Below are positions 12,037 to 23,596 of a DNA stretch of 64,000 bases, piece after piece. The notes under the pieces were generated by a model. The model saw nothing but the letters and a program-made list of their open reading frames with translations. It searched no databases and had not been told where the DNA came from. The stretch covers positions 539,989 to 603,988 of the forward strand of contig LNGK01000004.1 in the NCBI GenBank assembly GCA_001510575.1, read 5' to 3'. The stretch's first letter is position 1. Every line of letters begins with the position of its first letter. The stretch comes from Knoxdaviesia capensis (taxonomy: Eukaryota > Ascomycota > Sordariomycetes > Microascales > Gondwanamycetaceae). The translations under genes were made by a program, and so were the position numbers.

Positions 12037-13627
12037 TAATACTATAACTAGTACCCGTGCCACGCACCCACTAAAGTAGGTGCTCTACACCAAGATGAAC
12101 TAATCACTAAAATAAACCACTCTCCTTATTTTTGACTATAGAACTTCTTCCTCTTCCTACCTCTCTATTCTATACTTTATTTTCCTACTTTTTATATTAT
12201 TTAATACCTTATTTAAATAGCTACCTAACGAACTATTATATAAGAGGCTATCTAGTATAAGCTAGATAATTTCGACGACTTTCTTCGTTCCGTTACGAAG
12301 CGCTTCGATATCCTATACCCTACTTTTATACGCTATTATAATAAGTATATTAGTAATAAATTAGAGTAGAAGCGAGTAGCTTTAAATATAAAGCTTACTA
12401 TTACTAAGGAAATTACTATTTATAGATATATTAACTAGCTAGAGTAAGTTAATCTAGTTATCTATTAAAGCTTATACTTATTACTTACTTCCGTTTATAT
12501 AAGGTTTAGCTTATTAGAGAGAACTAAATAGCTTACTTTATTAAGAGATATAGATATCTAGTTAGATAGTAAGCTCTCTTAGATACTAATTAGTAAGTTA
12601 GTAAAGACCTTCCTCGCGTTAAAGAGTACTTCTATTACTTATAAGATACTATCTAGATTTATAGAATTACGTTATTAGATATAGAATATAGATAAGACTA
12701 GTTTTTAGATTAGAGTTAGTAAAGCTAGTTTATTTCTTACTAAGAGAAAGCGAGCTTAATATCTAGCTATATTAGCTAATAGAGAGTTAGCTATTCTTAT
12801 CGAAGTAATATCTTAATAAGATAAGGCGTTCCGAATAAATACGTCGCTTAGCTCGTTCTAAAGCTAATACTTAGCTATAGTTAGGTAATACGCTTACTAT
12901 CGAAGACGTATAGGAGCTTATTCTATAGCGGAAAGAAGATAAGGAGGTATAAGTAGTATAAGTAGTTAAGGTAATAGAAAAATAGCTATATAGACGTTTT
13001 AAGCGTATTATTACTAAAACGGTACTTATAGCGCGGAAATAATATACTATAAGTAAACTCGATCTACTACTTATCTATAAGATAGGAAAGAAACGAAAAT
13101 AGTTAAAGAGATAGGTAGTTATAGTTAAAATAAAATCTATAGCTAAAAATAAGGAGAGTGGTTTATTTTGGTGATTGGTTTATCTTGGTATAGAGCACCC
13201 ACTTTAGTAGGTGCGTGGCACGGGTAATATAAATAAAAGTATAGAGTAAGGGTAGAGACCCTAGGTAATATAAAAAATAAACTAGTAATAAAACTTAAGA
13301 TACTTAGGAGATAAGTTAAACCCTAAAGCTCTATAAAGGGATTATAATAATAATTAAGGAGTACCTTAGATCCTAGTTAGCTATACCTATAAGAAAACTC
13401 TCTAAGAATAGAGTTAGCCCTTTAAACTAATTCTAATATAAGGAGGAGATTAAAAAGGGGGCTAAGGAAATAAAATTATAGGTAAAATTGAAAATTCCGA
13501 TAAGTTAATAGAATTTAGAAGAGAATAAGGAAGATCTTTAACCTTATAATATACCTACCTTAATAACTAATACTTCTAGTTAAACCTTTATCTCTTATAA
13601 AAGACTTCTTTTAAAAACCGTAATATA
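12037..13627 (+). repeat. Left LTR of the Gypsy element, interrupted by copy B
   Basis: The LTR begins near TATAATACTATAACTAG (12037-12052) and resumes at 13225, ending near ACCGTAATATA (13627). The same start text is found before the right LTR (19101) and the solo LTR (21659), which shows that these bases belong to the LTR and not to the flank. Confidence 0.65.
12054..13224 (+). mobile_element. pogo/Fot1-like element copy B, internally deleted (1171 bp)
   Basis: It has the same terminal inverted repeats as copies A and C (CCCGTGCCACGCACCCACT...), flanked by TA on both sides. Compared with copy A it lacks the middle: sequence matching A near 3060 jumps to sequence matching A near 3835, a loss of about 0.8 kb of the transposase. 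It is therefore a non-autonomous derivative. Its TIRs keep more C and G than those of A and C (for example CACCAAGATGAACTAATCAC), so it may be younger or have escaped some RIP. The unoccupied target is at 21676-21677 in the solo LTR. Confidence 0.85.
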
Positions 13628-16600
13628 GGTTTTATATTTATCTAACTTTTTTTTAAAACGTATAAGATTTAATTAAGAATACTTAGTTATTCCTTAATTC
13701 ATTTATAGCCTTAAATACTTAATAAATCCCTTAATATATATACAAACTTAAGTTACGTTAATATTTACCGCCTTATAAGCGAAGAGTCCCTAATAAAGAT
13801 TAATATAAATAAAACTAATTAGGAAGTAATTAAGGATCGATAAAGAGAATCTAAGAAAATTATAATAGCTATAGAAGTTATTATATAAATTATAAAGTAT
13901 TTTACTAATATTTAATAAGAAATATTATATAAGCGCTTAAAATATCTTAGAAAAGCTTATAAGCTAGATTTAAAACCCTAACAAAAGAAATTATACGAGA
14001 TTATAGAAACCTTCTAAATAAATTTAAGATTATTAAGCTAAAATCTTAAACTTAATATATTACTTGATAAAATAGAAACTATTTAATATAAACTTAAGGA
14101 TTATTTAGATATCATAAAAGAAAACCGCTTAAATTAAATCTTCTTAATTATAAAGATTAATATAGTTATTTAGTAAAATAACTATTCTAGACTTTATAAA
14201 AAGATATTTTAATATTCTTTTAATATAGATCTTATAACGCTTGATAACTACCTAAAGACACTCTAGATATTATTAAGTTTCCTATTAAACTTAGTTAATA
14301 AGCTACTAAACTATAAAAGAAAGGATTTCTTAGAAAGTCTAAATCCCTTTATAGAGATTACTAATAAGATAGAATATTACTAGCTTAATAGATAGAAGAT
14401 ATAGAACACTATTACTATTAAAAGAATAAAAGATAAGTTATAGGTATTACTTAGGGGAATTAAGCTTAGTTACCTACTATATAAGATCTATTAGAAGACT
14501 AACTATAAATAAAAAGATTACCGTTTTATGATATTATATAATAACTTGATTTTTATCTAAATAATATATAGTTACTATAAGAAAGATAGTTATTAAGAAA
14601 GTTTATACTAAACTAAAAATCTAAATCTAAAGCTAATCTAAATATAAAATTCCAATATAGTAAAATTAATAAGAAATAGAAATATATTTTAATGTAAGAG
14701 CTAACTTATACTAATTAATAGTGAGTTAATAACATAATTATACCTTATTTATAATAGAAAATATATTTAGTTAAGGACGTTCAAATAAATAAAATCTTAA
14801 ATAGCTTATATATACGATATAGATATTAAAATAAGATTTACTATTAATATAGAGCGAAAAGTCCTAATTAAATATACTATGATTAAAAGACTTATGAGAA
14901 GACTTAAGAGTCTTATTTTAAAAAAAAGTATTATCTTAAGTTTAAGTAAATATAGATTTAGAAGTAAATAAGTTATAGTTTATAGACGAAACCTAAAGGT
15001 TAGGTATATAAGAGCTAACTAGTAAGGAAATAAGTAAAGAACTTTAGAATAGTATCTACTATATAGGATTTATTTAAGTAAATAAATAGAAGAAGAGGAA
15101 AAAGACTTAGAACTAATTAAGTTCTAAACTCTTAGAATACTCAAAAGAGTTCTATAGTATCTTTAACTTGAAAAATATAAAAATATATCTTTTATTTAAA
15201 GGCATTAAATATATAATTAATTAAATAAAAAGAAGATAATTACTAAGTAGTAATATATATATAAATATTATAAAATAAGTAATTATATTTAGAGAGTACA
15301 TAGAAATAGCTTTATAAATGATAAAATCAGACTATTAAAAAGCCTTACTAACGTATTTATAATATTCGTTCTAAAGAAGGATAAATATACTTATATTTAA
15401 ATTAACTATAGAAGCTCAAATCAGATAGCTATTAGAAATAATATGATATTCTTACTAAACTAAAGAAACTAATAAATAGCTTAGCTAATATAAAGTATTC
15501 TTAAGTTAGATCTAGGAGAAGTATATTATTAAATCTATATTAATTTGAGAGATAAGTAGAAGATAGTATTTAATATTTAATATAGATATATTAAATACTT
15601 AAATATACTTTTTATAGTTATTAGAGCTCTTAGTATTTTCTAGAACTATATTAACTAAGCTCTAACTAGTTATATAAACGTTTTCTATGTTATATACTTA
15701 GATAATATCTTAGTATTTCTAAAAAAAAAAATAAAAAAAAAAGTATCTAAGATTAATTATAAAAAAGCTATAAGCTTTTAAGTTATCCGTAATAGCCTCT
15801 AAATATAAATTCTTTAAAGAAAAAGTAAAATACTTAAGATTTATAATTAGAAGATATAAAGTAAAAATAGTTCTAAATAGACTTAGAACTATTGTAGATT
15901 AGCTAACGCTGAGGATAGTAGATACAATATAATAGGTAATAAGATAAGTAAACTATTATTAGAAATTTATATTCAAATACTTAGATATAATAATACTAGT
16001 AATAAGCTTCTTAAAAAAGAAAGATAAAAGAATAAAAGAGCCTTAATAAAGTAAATAAAAGAATAGAAATTAATACTAAAAATATTAAAAGAAATATTCT
16101 TATTTACTTTAGTTTTATAGAGTTAAGATATAAAAGTACTTATAAGGTTAAACATAGACGCCTCATAAAAAGTAATACTAAGTATACTATTATAGGAATA
16201 AGATACGAAATAGTATCTAATTAGATACTTCTTATAGAAGTTCTTAGATATATCTATAAAATAAGCTACTAGATAATAAGAAATATTAAGTACACCTATT
16301 ATATAGCTTATTAAAATTATTTAAAATATTATTCAATTGAATAACGTTAAGATATATGATAGAATTCGTTATAAAAGATCTCAGAAGCTACTTAACTAGA
16401 TAGCTATTAGATCTTTAAGAATTCCGCTTTATTATCAAGTATTAATCAAGTCTATAAAACCTAGTAGATATATTATTAAGAAAGCTAGATTATATAGAGT
16501 AAGAAATCCCTATATTAGATACGTTGAATACCTTAGAAGTATTTTAAATAGAACGGTTTAGTATCTTATCTAAGAAAGAAAAAGGGGAGTAAAATATAAA

Positions 16601-19100
16601 AAATAGAAGAATATAAAACATAAAAAAACTTAATTAAGAAAAAAGAATTATTATTATAGATAGTTATTTTATAAACCATAACCCGATAGTTATAACGTTA
16701 ATATTATAGAGAGGACCTTCAAAGTAAAGCTTCTTAAATAGAAAATAGCTAAGTAATAGAATTATAATCTGAATAATTTATATCAAAGAAAACTATTAAG
16801 CGAACTAGAAATCTCTATTTTACTAGCTAAAAGTTTTATAAAAGAATTTAAAAATAATAGATATTAGATTTTAAGTATTAAGTTATAAAGGAAACTAATA
16901 GAAGAATATTATAAAGTAATAATACTTAAGAGATATAAAAAGTATACTCTATTATAAAATAAGATTATATACCTAAGATATATTACTTTTAAAAATAGAA
17001 ACTATAAAATAATACTATAAAAGCCTACGCGTTAGGTAAATTAGAGACTATTAGATTAATAATAAGAAAGTTCTATTAGAAACGTATCTTAAAAGACGTA
17101 ACTAAGTACGCATAAAGTTATATAAAATACTAAAATATAAAGAAACCTAAATATAAGCTATATTATTAAATAATATTATTTCCCTTATTAGATATACCTT
17201 AAAAAGAAATCTTAATAACTTTATTATACGTTTAGTAGATATAATTAATACTTTAATATACTAGAGATATAACGTAACTATAACTATAATAAACTATATA
17301 ATAGCAATAATGTTTTCTTTTAATTATAAAGATACTTACTTATTATAATAGAATATATAGAAATTATATATAAGGAAATAAAAGTGAAGTATAATATCTT
17401 AAAAGGTATTATTTTAAATTTAAAACTTTTTCTTTAAAATTCTAATAAGAATTCTAAAAAATAAAATGAAATAAAAATAAAGATAATCTACTATATACTA
17501 TTTATAAATAGATAGCTTTATAAAAAATTAACTAAGAATTAAAAACTTATTCAAGAGCTTACTATAGATAATATTTATACTCTGAATTAAGATTCCTTAG
17601 AGATATAGAATTCGCTAGGAACTATTATATAAGTTAAACTTTAATGGTTTTAGTACATAAAGCTTTATATAGATATTATTCATAACTTATTAAATAAGTA
17701 AAGTTCTTAAGGATAGTTATAAGAGTAGAGGAAAGAATTAAAAAACTTATACATATATAATAGAGGATATAGAGTTTATAAGAATATACGTTATAAAGCT
17801 AAAAGAAAAAGATATAATAAAAAGTATATACTAGATTAAATATAAAGTTTTTCTCGTTTAAGAAAGTAACTAGAAACTAGCTTTAATCAAATACTAATAT
17901 AAATTATATAAAATATAAATAGCTTTATATATAAAGTATAGCTATTAAAGATATATATACATATATATATAAATATATAACGTTCTCTTAATTACATTAT
18001 TAAAGCCCTTATATAGAGAAGTCTCTTCGATAATTCTCTTAAAATTAAAAGAGTTTAGAGAAAAATAAGAAGAAAAATAAATTATTAATATAAAAAGCGA
18101 AGGTAATACCCTTTTTTACTTAATTAAATAGTAAGGATAGCCTATCGAATATAATATATAGGGATTAAAAGAAAATCTAAATAATACTTAATAGAAGCTA
18201 AGATAATATAAAGAAATTACTTAATATAAATATAAGAAATAAGATAAATAGAAGATACTTATATATACTTAAGTAGATAAGTATATATATTACTTAAAAG
18301 AGCTTAAAACTTAGGAAGAAAATTTAGATTAGTAAGTAGAGACTTAGAAAGATATCTAGCTAACTTCTTAAAAGCTCTAGAGATAAGATTAAGAGTAGAG
18401 TTAAGTTAGTAACGATTATAAGCCCCTTCAAGAAAGAAGCAAGAAAAAGTCTTATTGAAAACCTTAAATGAACTCTAAACGAATTAAATATAAATATAAA
18501 ATATAAAGTTAATTTACTAATAAGCTATTCTAAAAAGATAAATTAAGTAAAAAAGAGCTTAGGGAGCGCCCCCCCTATTATAAATATAATAAATATTATT
18601 ATAAAAGTATATATAAATAAAATGAAATAAGGCTTATCGCCAAAGCCTATTCCTTAATTAATAAAAGGGCTATAAATAGAGTATTTAATATAAGTTAAAG
18701 GTATTAGAATAAAATGATTAATAGTAATTATAATAAAAATAATAATATTTAAGATATTTATAAGGGATATTGAAAATAAATAAAGTAATAAATAAGATAG
18801 AAAAAGATAAGGAAAGTACTAGATCTTATCTTTGAAAAAAGAACGGGGGAAGGTATATATATTTAAAATAGTCTACTATTAGAGGAAAAGTTATTATAGA
18901 ATATTAGATTATTAAAAGAAGTAAGTATATTTTTTTTAAAGAAAAAATAAATAATCTTAGAAACTAAACCGCTACCTTAAGTAATATACTCTTACTATAT
19001 TTTAAGACATAGTAATAAAAAATAAAGGATTAGATACTAATAGAATAGAAAAGTTATTAAGAGATAGTAACGGGATATCGCTTCTTAAAAAAGTAGATTA

Positions 19101-21477
19101 TAGTACTATAATTAATAATATAAGTAAAAGATAAAGTAAAAGTCAAGACCCTAAGTAATATAAAGAATAAACTAATAATAAAACTTAAGATACTTAAGAG
19201 ATAAGTTAAACCCTAAAGCTTTATAAAGGGATTATAATAATAATTAAAGAATACTTTAGATCCTAGTTAGCTATACCTATAAGAAAACTCTATAAAAATA
19301 GAGTTAGCCCTCTAAACTAAACTCTAATATAAGAAAGAAATAAAAAAGGGGGTTAAGGAAGTAAAGTTATAAGTAGAAGAGAAATTTCCTATAAGTTAAT
19401 AGAACTTAAAAGAGACTAAGGAAGATCTCTAACCTTATAATATACTTACCTTAATAACTAATACCCGCGCCACGCACCTACTAAAGTAGGTGCTCTATAC
19501 TTAAATAAACTATTTACTAAAATAAACTACTTTCCTTATTTTTAACTATAAAACTTCTTCCTCTTCCTACCTCTATTCTATACTTTATTTTCCTCTTTTT
19601 TATATTTTTTAATTTATTATTTAAATAACTTCCTAACGAGCTATTATATAAGAGGCTATCTAGTATAAGCTAGATAACTTAGACGACTCTCTTCGTTCCG
19701 TTACTAAGCGCTTCGATATCCTATACCTTACCTTCGTACGCTATTATAATAAGTATATTAATAATAAGCTATAGTAGAAGCGAGTAGCTTTAAATATAAA
19801 GCTTACTATTACTAAAGAGGCTATTATTTATAGATATATTAACTAGCTAAAGTAAGTTAATCTAGCTATCTATTAAAGCTTTATAGCTAAGGCCGTAAAT
19901 AATATACTCGCTACTCGCCTTAGTCTATATAAGTTTTAGCTTATTAGAGAGAACTAGGTAGCTCGTTATATTAAGAGATATAGATATCTTATTATATAGA
20001 AAGCTCTCTTAAATACTAATTAGTAAGTTAGCGAAGACCTTCCTCGTATTAAAGAGTTCTTCTATCGCTTATAAGATACTATCTAAACTTATAGAATCGC
20101 GTTATTAGATATATAGAAAATAGATAAGACTAGTTTTTAGATTAGAGTTAGTAAAAGCTAGCTTATTATTACTAAGAGAAAGCGAGCTTAATATCTAGCT
20201 ATACTAATTAATAGAGAGTTAGCTATTACTATTAAAGCGATATTAGTAAGTAGCTACTATATCTTAATATTCCTAATCTTTTTTAGTAAGTAGTATATAA
20301 CTTACTAATATAAGCTTAGCTCGCTAGATAAAGATATAACTATATTAATATCTAAGTCTAACTATACTAGTAACGAGCTTAGCTTCTAGTAGATCTAGTA
20401 TTTCTAGAAGTATATTAAGAAGTATATAACTAGGATAAAACGGCTACTAATTCTTAATAGATATAGAAGCTACTATACTTATTAATTTATCGAATATTAT
20501 TATAACTATAATATTATTTTATTTAGCTTACTTCCCTATCTTATATATCTTCTTTAGCTACTTAATATAATAGTCTTCTAATTATTAAAGTATTATTACG
20601 TAAAGGCTTTAGATATCTTAGCCCGTAATAATATCGCTAGTATTAATAAGCTTAACTTCTTTAGATTTATTAAGGGAGTAAGGAAAAAGGCTATAAAGTT
20701 AATTACTATTATTTCCGCTTTTAAGAAGACTAGTATCGTGCTATTCTAGCTATCTATCGTCCTTAATAAGCTATAAGAACGGCTTCTATAAGAATTACTT
20801 ATACCGAGCCGTTATACTATAATATACCCCCTTTCCTCTTCTTTATTTAATACGCTATAGATATATTAGTAGCTAAATAAAGCTATAACTTATATTAGTA
20901 ACCTATTATATAGTAACGATATCTTAGATAAGCTACTAAGCTTAATTAAATAGTTTACTAGGGGCTCTCTAGCTAATTTAGCTAAATTAGTTTAGATAAA
21001 ATAAGATCTTAATAAGACGAGGCGTTCTAAGTAAATATATCGCTTAGCTTATTCTAAAGCCTATACTTAGCTATAGTTAGGTAATACGCTTACTATCGAA
21101 GATATACGGAAGCTTATTATATAGTAGAAGGAGGATAAGGAGGTATAGGTATTATAGGTAATTAAGGTAATAGAGGAATAACTATATAGACGTTTTAAGC
21201 GTATTATCGCTAAAGCGGTACTTAGAGTATAGAAATAGCGTACTATAAGTAAACTCGATCTACTACTTATCTATAAGATAGGAAAGAAACTAAGATAGTT
21301 AAAGAGATAGGTAGTTATAGTTAAAATAAAAGCTATAGCTAAAAATAAAGAAAGGAGTTTATTTTAGTAATTAGTTTATTTTAGTATAGAGCACCTACTT
21401 TAGTAGGTGCGTGGCGCGGGTACTTCTAGTTAAACCTTTATCTCTTAAAAAAGACTTCCTTTAAAACCCGTAATATA
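19101..21477 (+). repeat. Right LTR of the Gypsy element, interrupted by copy C
   Basis: LTR sequence occupies 19101-19463 and 21421-21477, matching the left LTR and the solo LTR. The interruption falls at AACTAATA / TACTTCTAG, which is uninterrupted at 13571 and 22009. Confidence 0.7.
19464..21420 (+). mobile_element. pogo/Fot1-like DNA transposon, copy C (full length, RIP-mutated)
   Basis: The 1957-bp element starts CCCGCGCCACGCACC and ends GGTGCGTGGCGCGGG, so its ends are perfectly inverted, flanked by TA. It is collinear with copy A across its whole length. The transposase block equivalent to Asp-Glu-Thr-Gly-Phe is further decayed at about 20122. Both termini differ from copies A and B at the same mirrored base (CGCGCC rather than CGTGC). 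Confidence 0.85.
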
Positions 21478-21658
21478 GGTTATATAAGTAATTTAATACT
21501 TCTATTAATCCTATTATTATTTAATAATTATTTATTAATCTAATTATTTAATAATTACTACTTTATATATTAAATACTATTATATTAATATATCTTTAAC
21601 CCCTTTATTATTCTATATATTCTAACTTTTCTATAAATATTACTATAACCTAAATTAT
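21478..21658 (-). repeat. Fragment of the inverted-repeat family (right half of the Gypsy target)
   Basis: The text matches 11240-11400 of the left arm of the large inverted repeat (for example CTTCTATTAATCCTATTATT and CTATAAATATTACTATAACC). Its missing first part matches 11945-12036 left of the Gypsy element, consistent with Gypsy having inserted into a copy of this repeat. The strand label is arbitrary because the family is unknown. Confidence 0.55.
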
Positions 21659-22066
21659 TATAATACTATAACTAGTAATATAAGTAAAAGTACTAAGTTA
21701 GGGTAAAGACCCTAAGTAGTATAAAGAATAAACTAGAACTTAAGATACCTAAAGGTTAAACCCTAAAGCTCTATAAAAGGACTATAATAATAACTAAGGA
21801 ATATCCTAGATCCTAGTTAGCTATACTTATAAGAAAACTCTATAAGAATAGTTAGCCCTCTAAATTAACTCCGATATAAGGAGTATATAAAGAAGGAGGC
21901 TAAGAAAATAAAATTATAAATAGAAGAGAAATTTCTTATAAGTCGATAGAGCTTAGAAGAGACTAAGGAAGATCTCTAACCTTATAATATACCTACTTTT
22001 ATAACTAATACTTCTAGCTAAACCGTTTATCTCTTATAAAGGATTTCCTTTAAAAACCGTAATATA
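21659..22066 (+). repeat. Solo LTR of the Gypsy family
   Basis: This 408-bp copy matches both LTRs of the neighbouring Gypsy element end to end. No internal region follows it. It contains the empty target sites for copy B (TA at 21676-21677) and copy C (TA at 22009-22010). It probably arose by LTR-LTR recombination. Confidence 0.7.
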
Positions 22067-22428
22067 ATTTCTATACTTATATTAATAGGGGATCTAATAG
22101 ATCCTTAATAAGTTAAAAGTATATTATAATATATTATAAACATATATTAATATACGTAAATACTACTTAGTAGTAAATATTTAAGTATATAATTAAGTAT
22201 ATATTAATACCTTAGAATAGCTAATAAAAGACTTATAAAAAGTAGTTATCTACTACGCTTTCTATAAGATTATCTTAAAATAAGAAAAATTAAAGCTTCC
22301 TTTTTATATATTTCTCTATACGCGCCTTAATAATTTATTTACTAGTCTTTTAAATAATATACGAGGAAATAATAAAAATTTCTAACTTCCTTATAATACT
22401 TAAGTAACGTAGTCTATTAGTATTTATT

Positions 22429-22566
22429 ATTTTATTTTATTTTACTTTATTTTACTTTATTTTATTTATTTTATTTTATTTTATTTTATTTTATTTTATT
22501 TTATTTTATTTTATTTTATTTTATTTTATTTTATTTTATTTTATTTTATTTTATTTTATTTTATTT
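22429..22566 (+). repeat. (TTTTA)n microsatellite, first tract
   Basis: A pentanucleotide TTTTA repeat with a few TTTAC variants at its left side runs into the N at 22567. Confidence 0.95.
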
Positions 22567-22793
22567 NATTAATACCTTAGAATAGCTAATAAAAGACTTA
22601 TAAAAAGTAGTTATCTACTACGCTTTCTATAAGATTATCTTAAAATAAGAAAAATTAAAGCTTCCTTTTTATATATTTCTCTATACGCGCCTTAATAATT
22701 TATTTACTAGTCTTTTAAATAATATACGAGGAAATAATAAAAATTTCTAACTTCCTTATAATACTTAAGTAACGTAGTCTATTAGTATTTATT

Positions 22794-22907
22794 ATTTTAT
22801 TTTATTTTACTTTATTTTACTTTATTTTATTTATTTTATTTTATTTTATTTTATTTTATTTTATTTTATTTTATTTTATTTTATTTTATTTTATTTTATT
22901 TTATTTT
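22794..22907 (+). repeat. (TTTTA)n microsatellite, second tract
   Basis: The same pentanucleotide tract with the same TTTAC variants on its left side, then unique sequence from about 22908. True array length cannot be read from this assembly. Confidence 0.95.
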
Positions 22908-23596
22908 TAAAGCCTAAAATAAAACTCTTCTTATTATTAAGAGCATATATAGGAGTATGAATTGAGATATATCTCTAGTAGTACCTCCCTAGTCACAACA
23001 TTCCATTCCATGTGTGTGCTAGGAATGTAAGGCATAAGTACCTTTAGCCGTGTAGATACTTATATTGGCTCGCGTAAGGAGTTATGAGAACACGACCTAA
23101 CACGCAAAAGAGAAGTCGACGCGTGTGCCGTAAGGAAAAGAGCACATGCCAAATACGACCCTGGGAGCTCAGGGCTTCTTATCCGACCACTAGCCTCGAG
23201 ACGATTATGGGATGCCCCTGGAACAACTCGCCAAACTAGAGTGGACCCCATCTCATCTGCGACCTTACATAATTCCCTCTTAAGAGAACGGCCATTGGCT
23301 GGCTAGTCAGATGGACAAGGCTCCCTTCCTCTGTTTCTATTCTCCTGAATTTTAGTAGTTCCCGTATTCTTCTCCTTTTTTCTCTTTTTGCTTTTTGCTT
23401 TTTGTTATCTATCTACTAATCTTTCCGACGTTGTTAGGAGAAATTGAATTTCGTTTCATATTCACTCTCTCTCTTCATTACTTTGATTTCTTCTTCCTTT
23501 TTCTTCCTCTTTTTATAATCCAATTTAATTCTCTGGCTTCAATTCCACTCTTTACTATTTCCTGCAGCCATTCATTTTCTAACTTTCAATTAAGCA
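22908..23596. other. Transition from AT-rich block to gene DNA; promoter and 5' leader of the GDP-mannose transporter
   Basis: Base composition changes to normal around 22970. No gene is evident: the 63-codon minus-strand frame at 23060-23251 has no recognisable features. From about 23320 to 23590 the plus strand is strongly pyrimidine-rich (CTTTTTTCTCTTTTTGC and similar), which is typical of the promoter/leader of highly expressed fungal genes. The start codon at 23597 follows. Confidence 0.6.

Larger units (their letters stand above)
12037..21477 (+). mobile_element. Gypsy-type LTR retrotransposon, near full length, RIP-mutated, with two nested DNA elements
   Basis: LTRs of about 410 bp lie at 12037-13627 (interrupted by copy B) and about 19101-21477 (interrupted by copy C). 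Without the nested DNA the element is about 6.3 kb, normal for Gypsy. Positions 15690-15720 read Val-Ile-Tyr-Leu-Asp-Asn-Ile-Leu-Val-Phe, the Gypsy reverse-transcriptase YLDD box with one Asp changed to Asn. Stops occur throughout. The element sits inside a repeat whose two halves are at 11945-12036 and 21478-21658. Confidence 0.75.
22203..22907. repeat. Tandem duplication of 365 bp around a single N; likely assembly artefact
   Basis: The sequence starting ATTAATACCTTAGAATAGC at 22203 is repeated without visible change from 22568, a shift of 365 bases. Each copy ends in a (TTTTA)n tract, and the one ambiguous base of the window, N at 22567, sits exactly between the copies. This is the usual footprint of two contig ends that both carry the same unresolved sequence being joined. 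Confidence 0.8.

Noticed and set aside
1..22900. CRISPR-like or tandem gene cassettes in the AT-rich block
   Set aside because: The repeated units are dispersed transposon LTRs, TIRs and a microsatellite; spacing is irregular and the organism is a fungus.
1..22900. Mitochondrial DNA because of the AT content
   Set aside because: The block holds nuclear-type LTR and pogo elements with RIP mutations and is joined to nuclear genes with spliceosomal introns.
23060..23251. 63-codon minus-strand frame before gmt1
   Set aside because: No motif, no partner exon and located in a probable promoter region.
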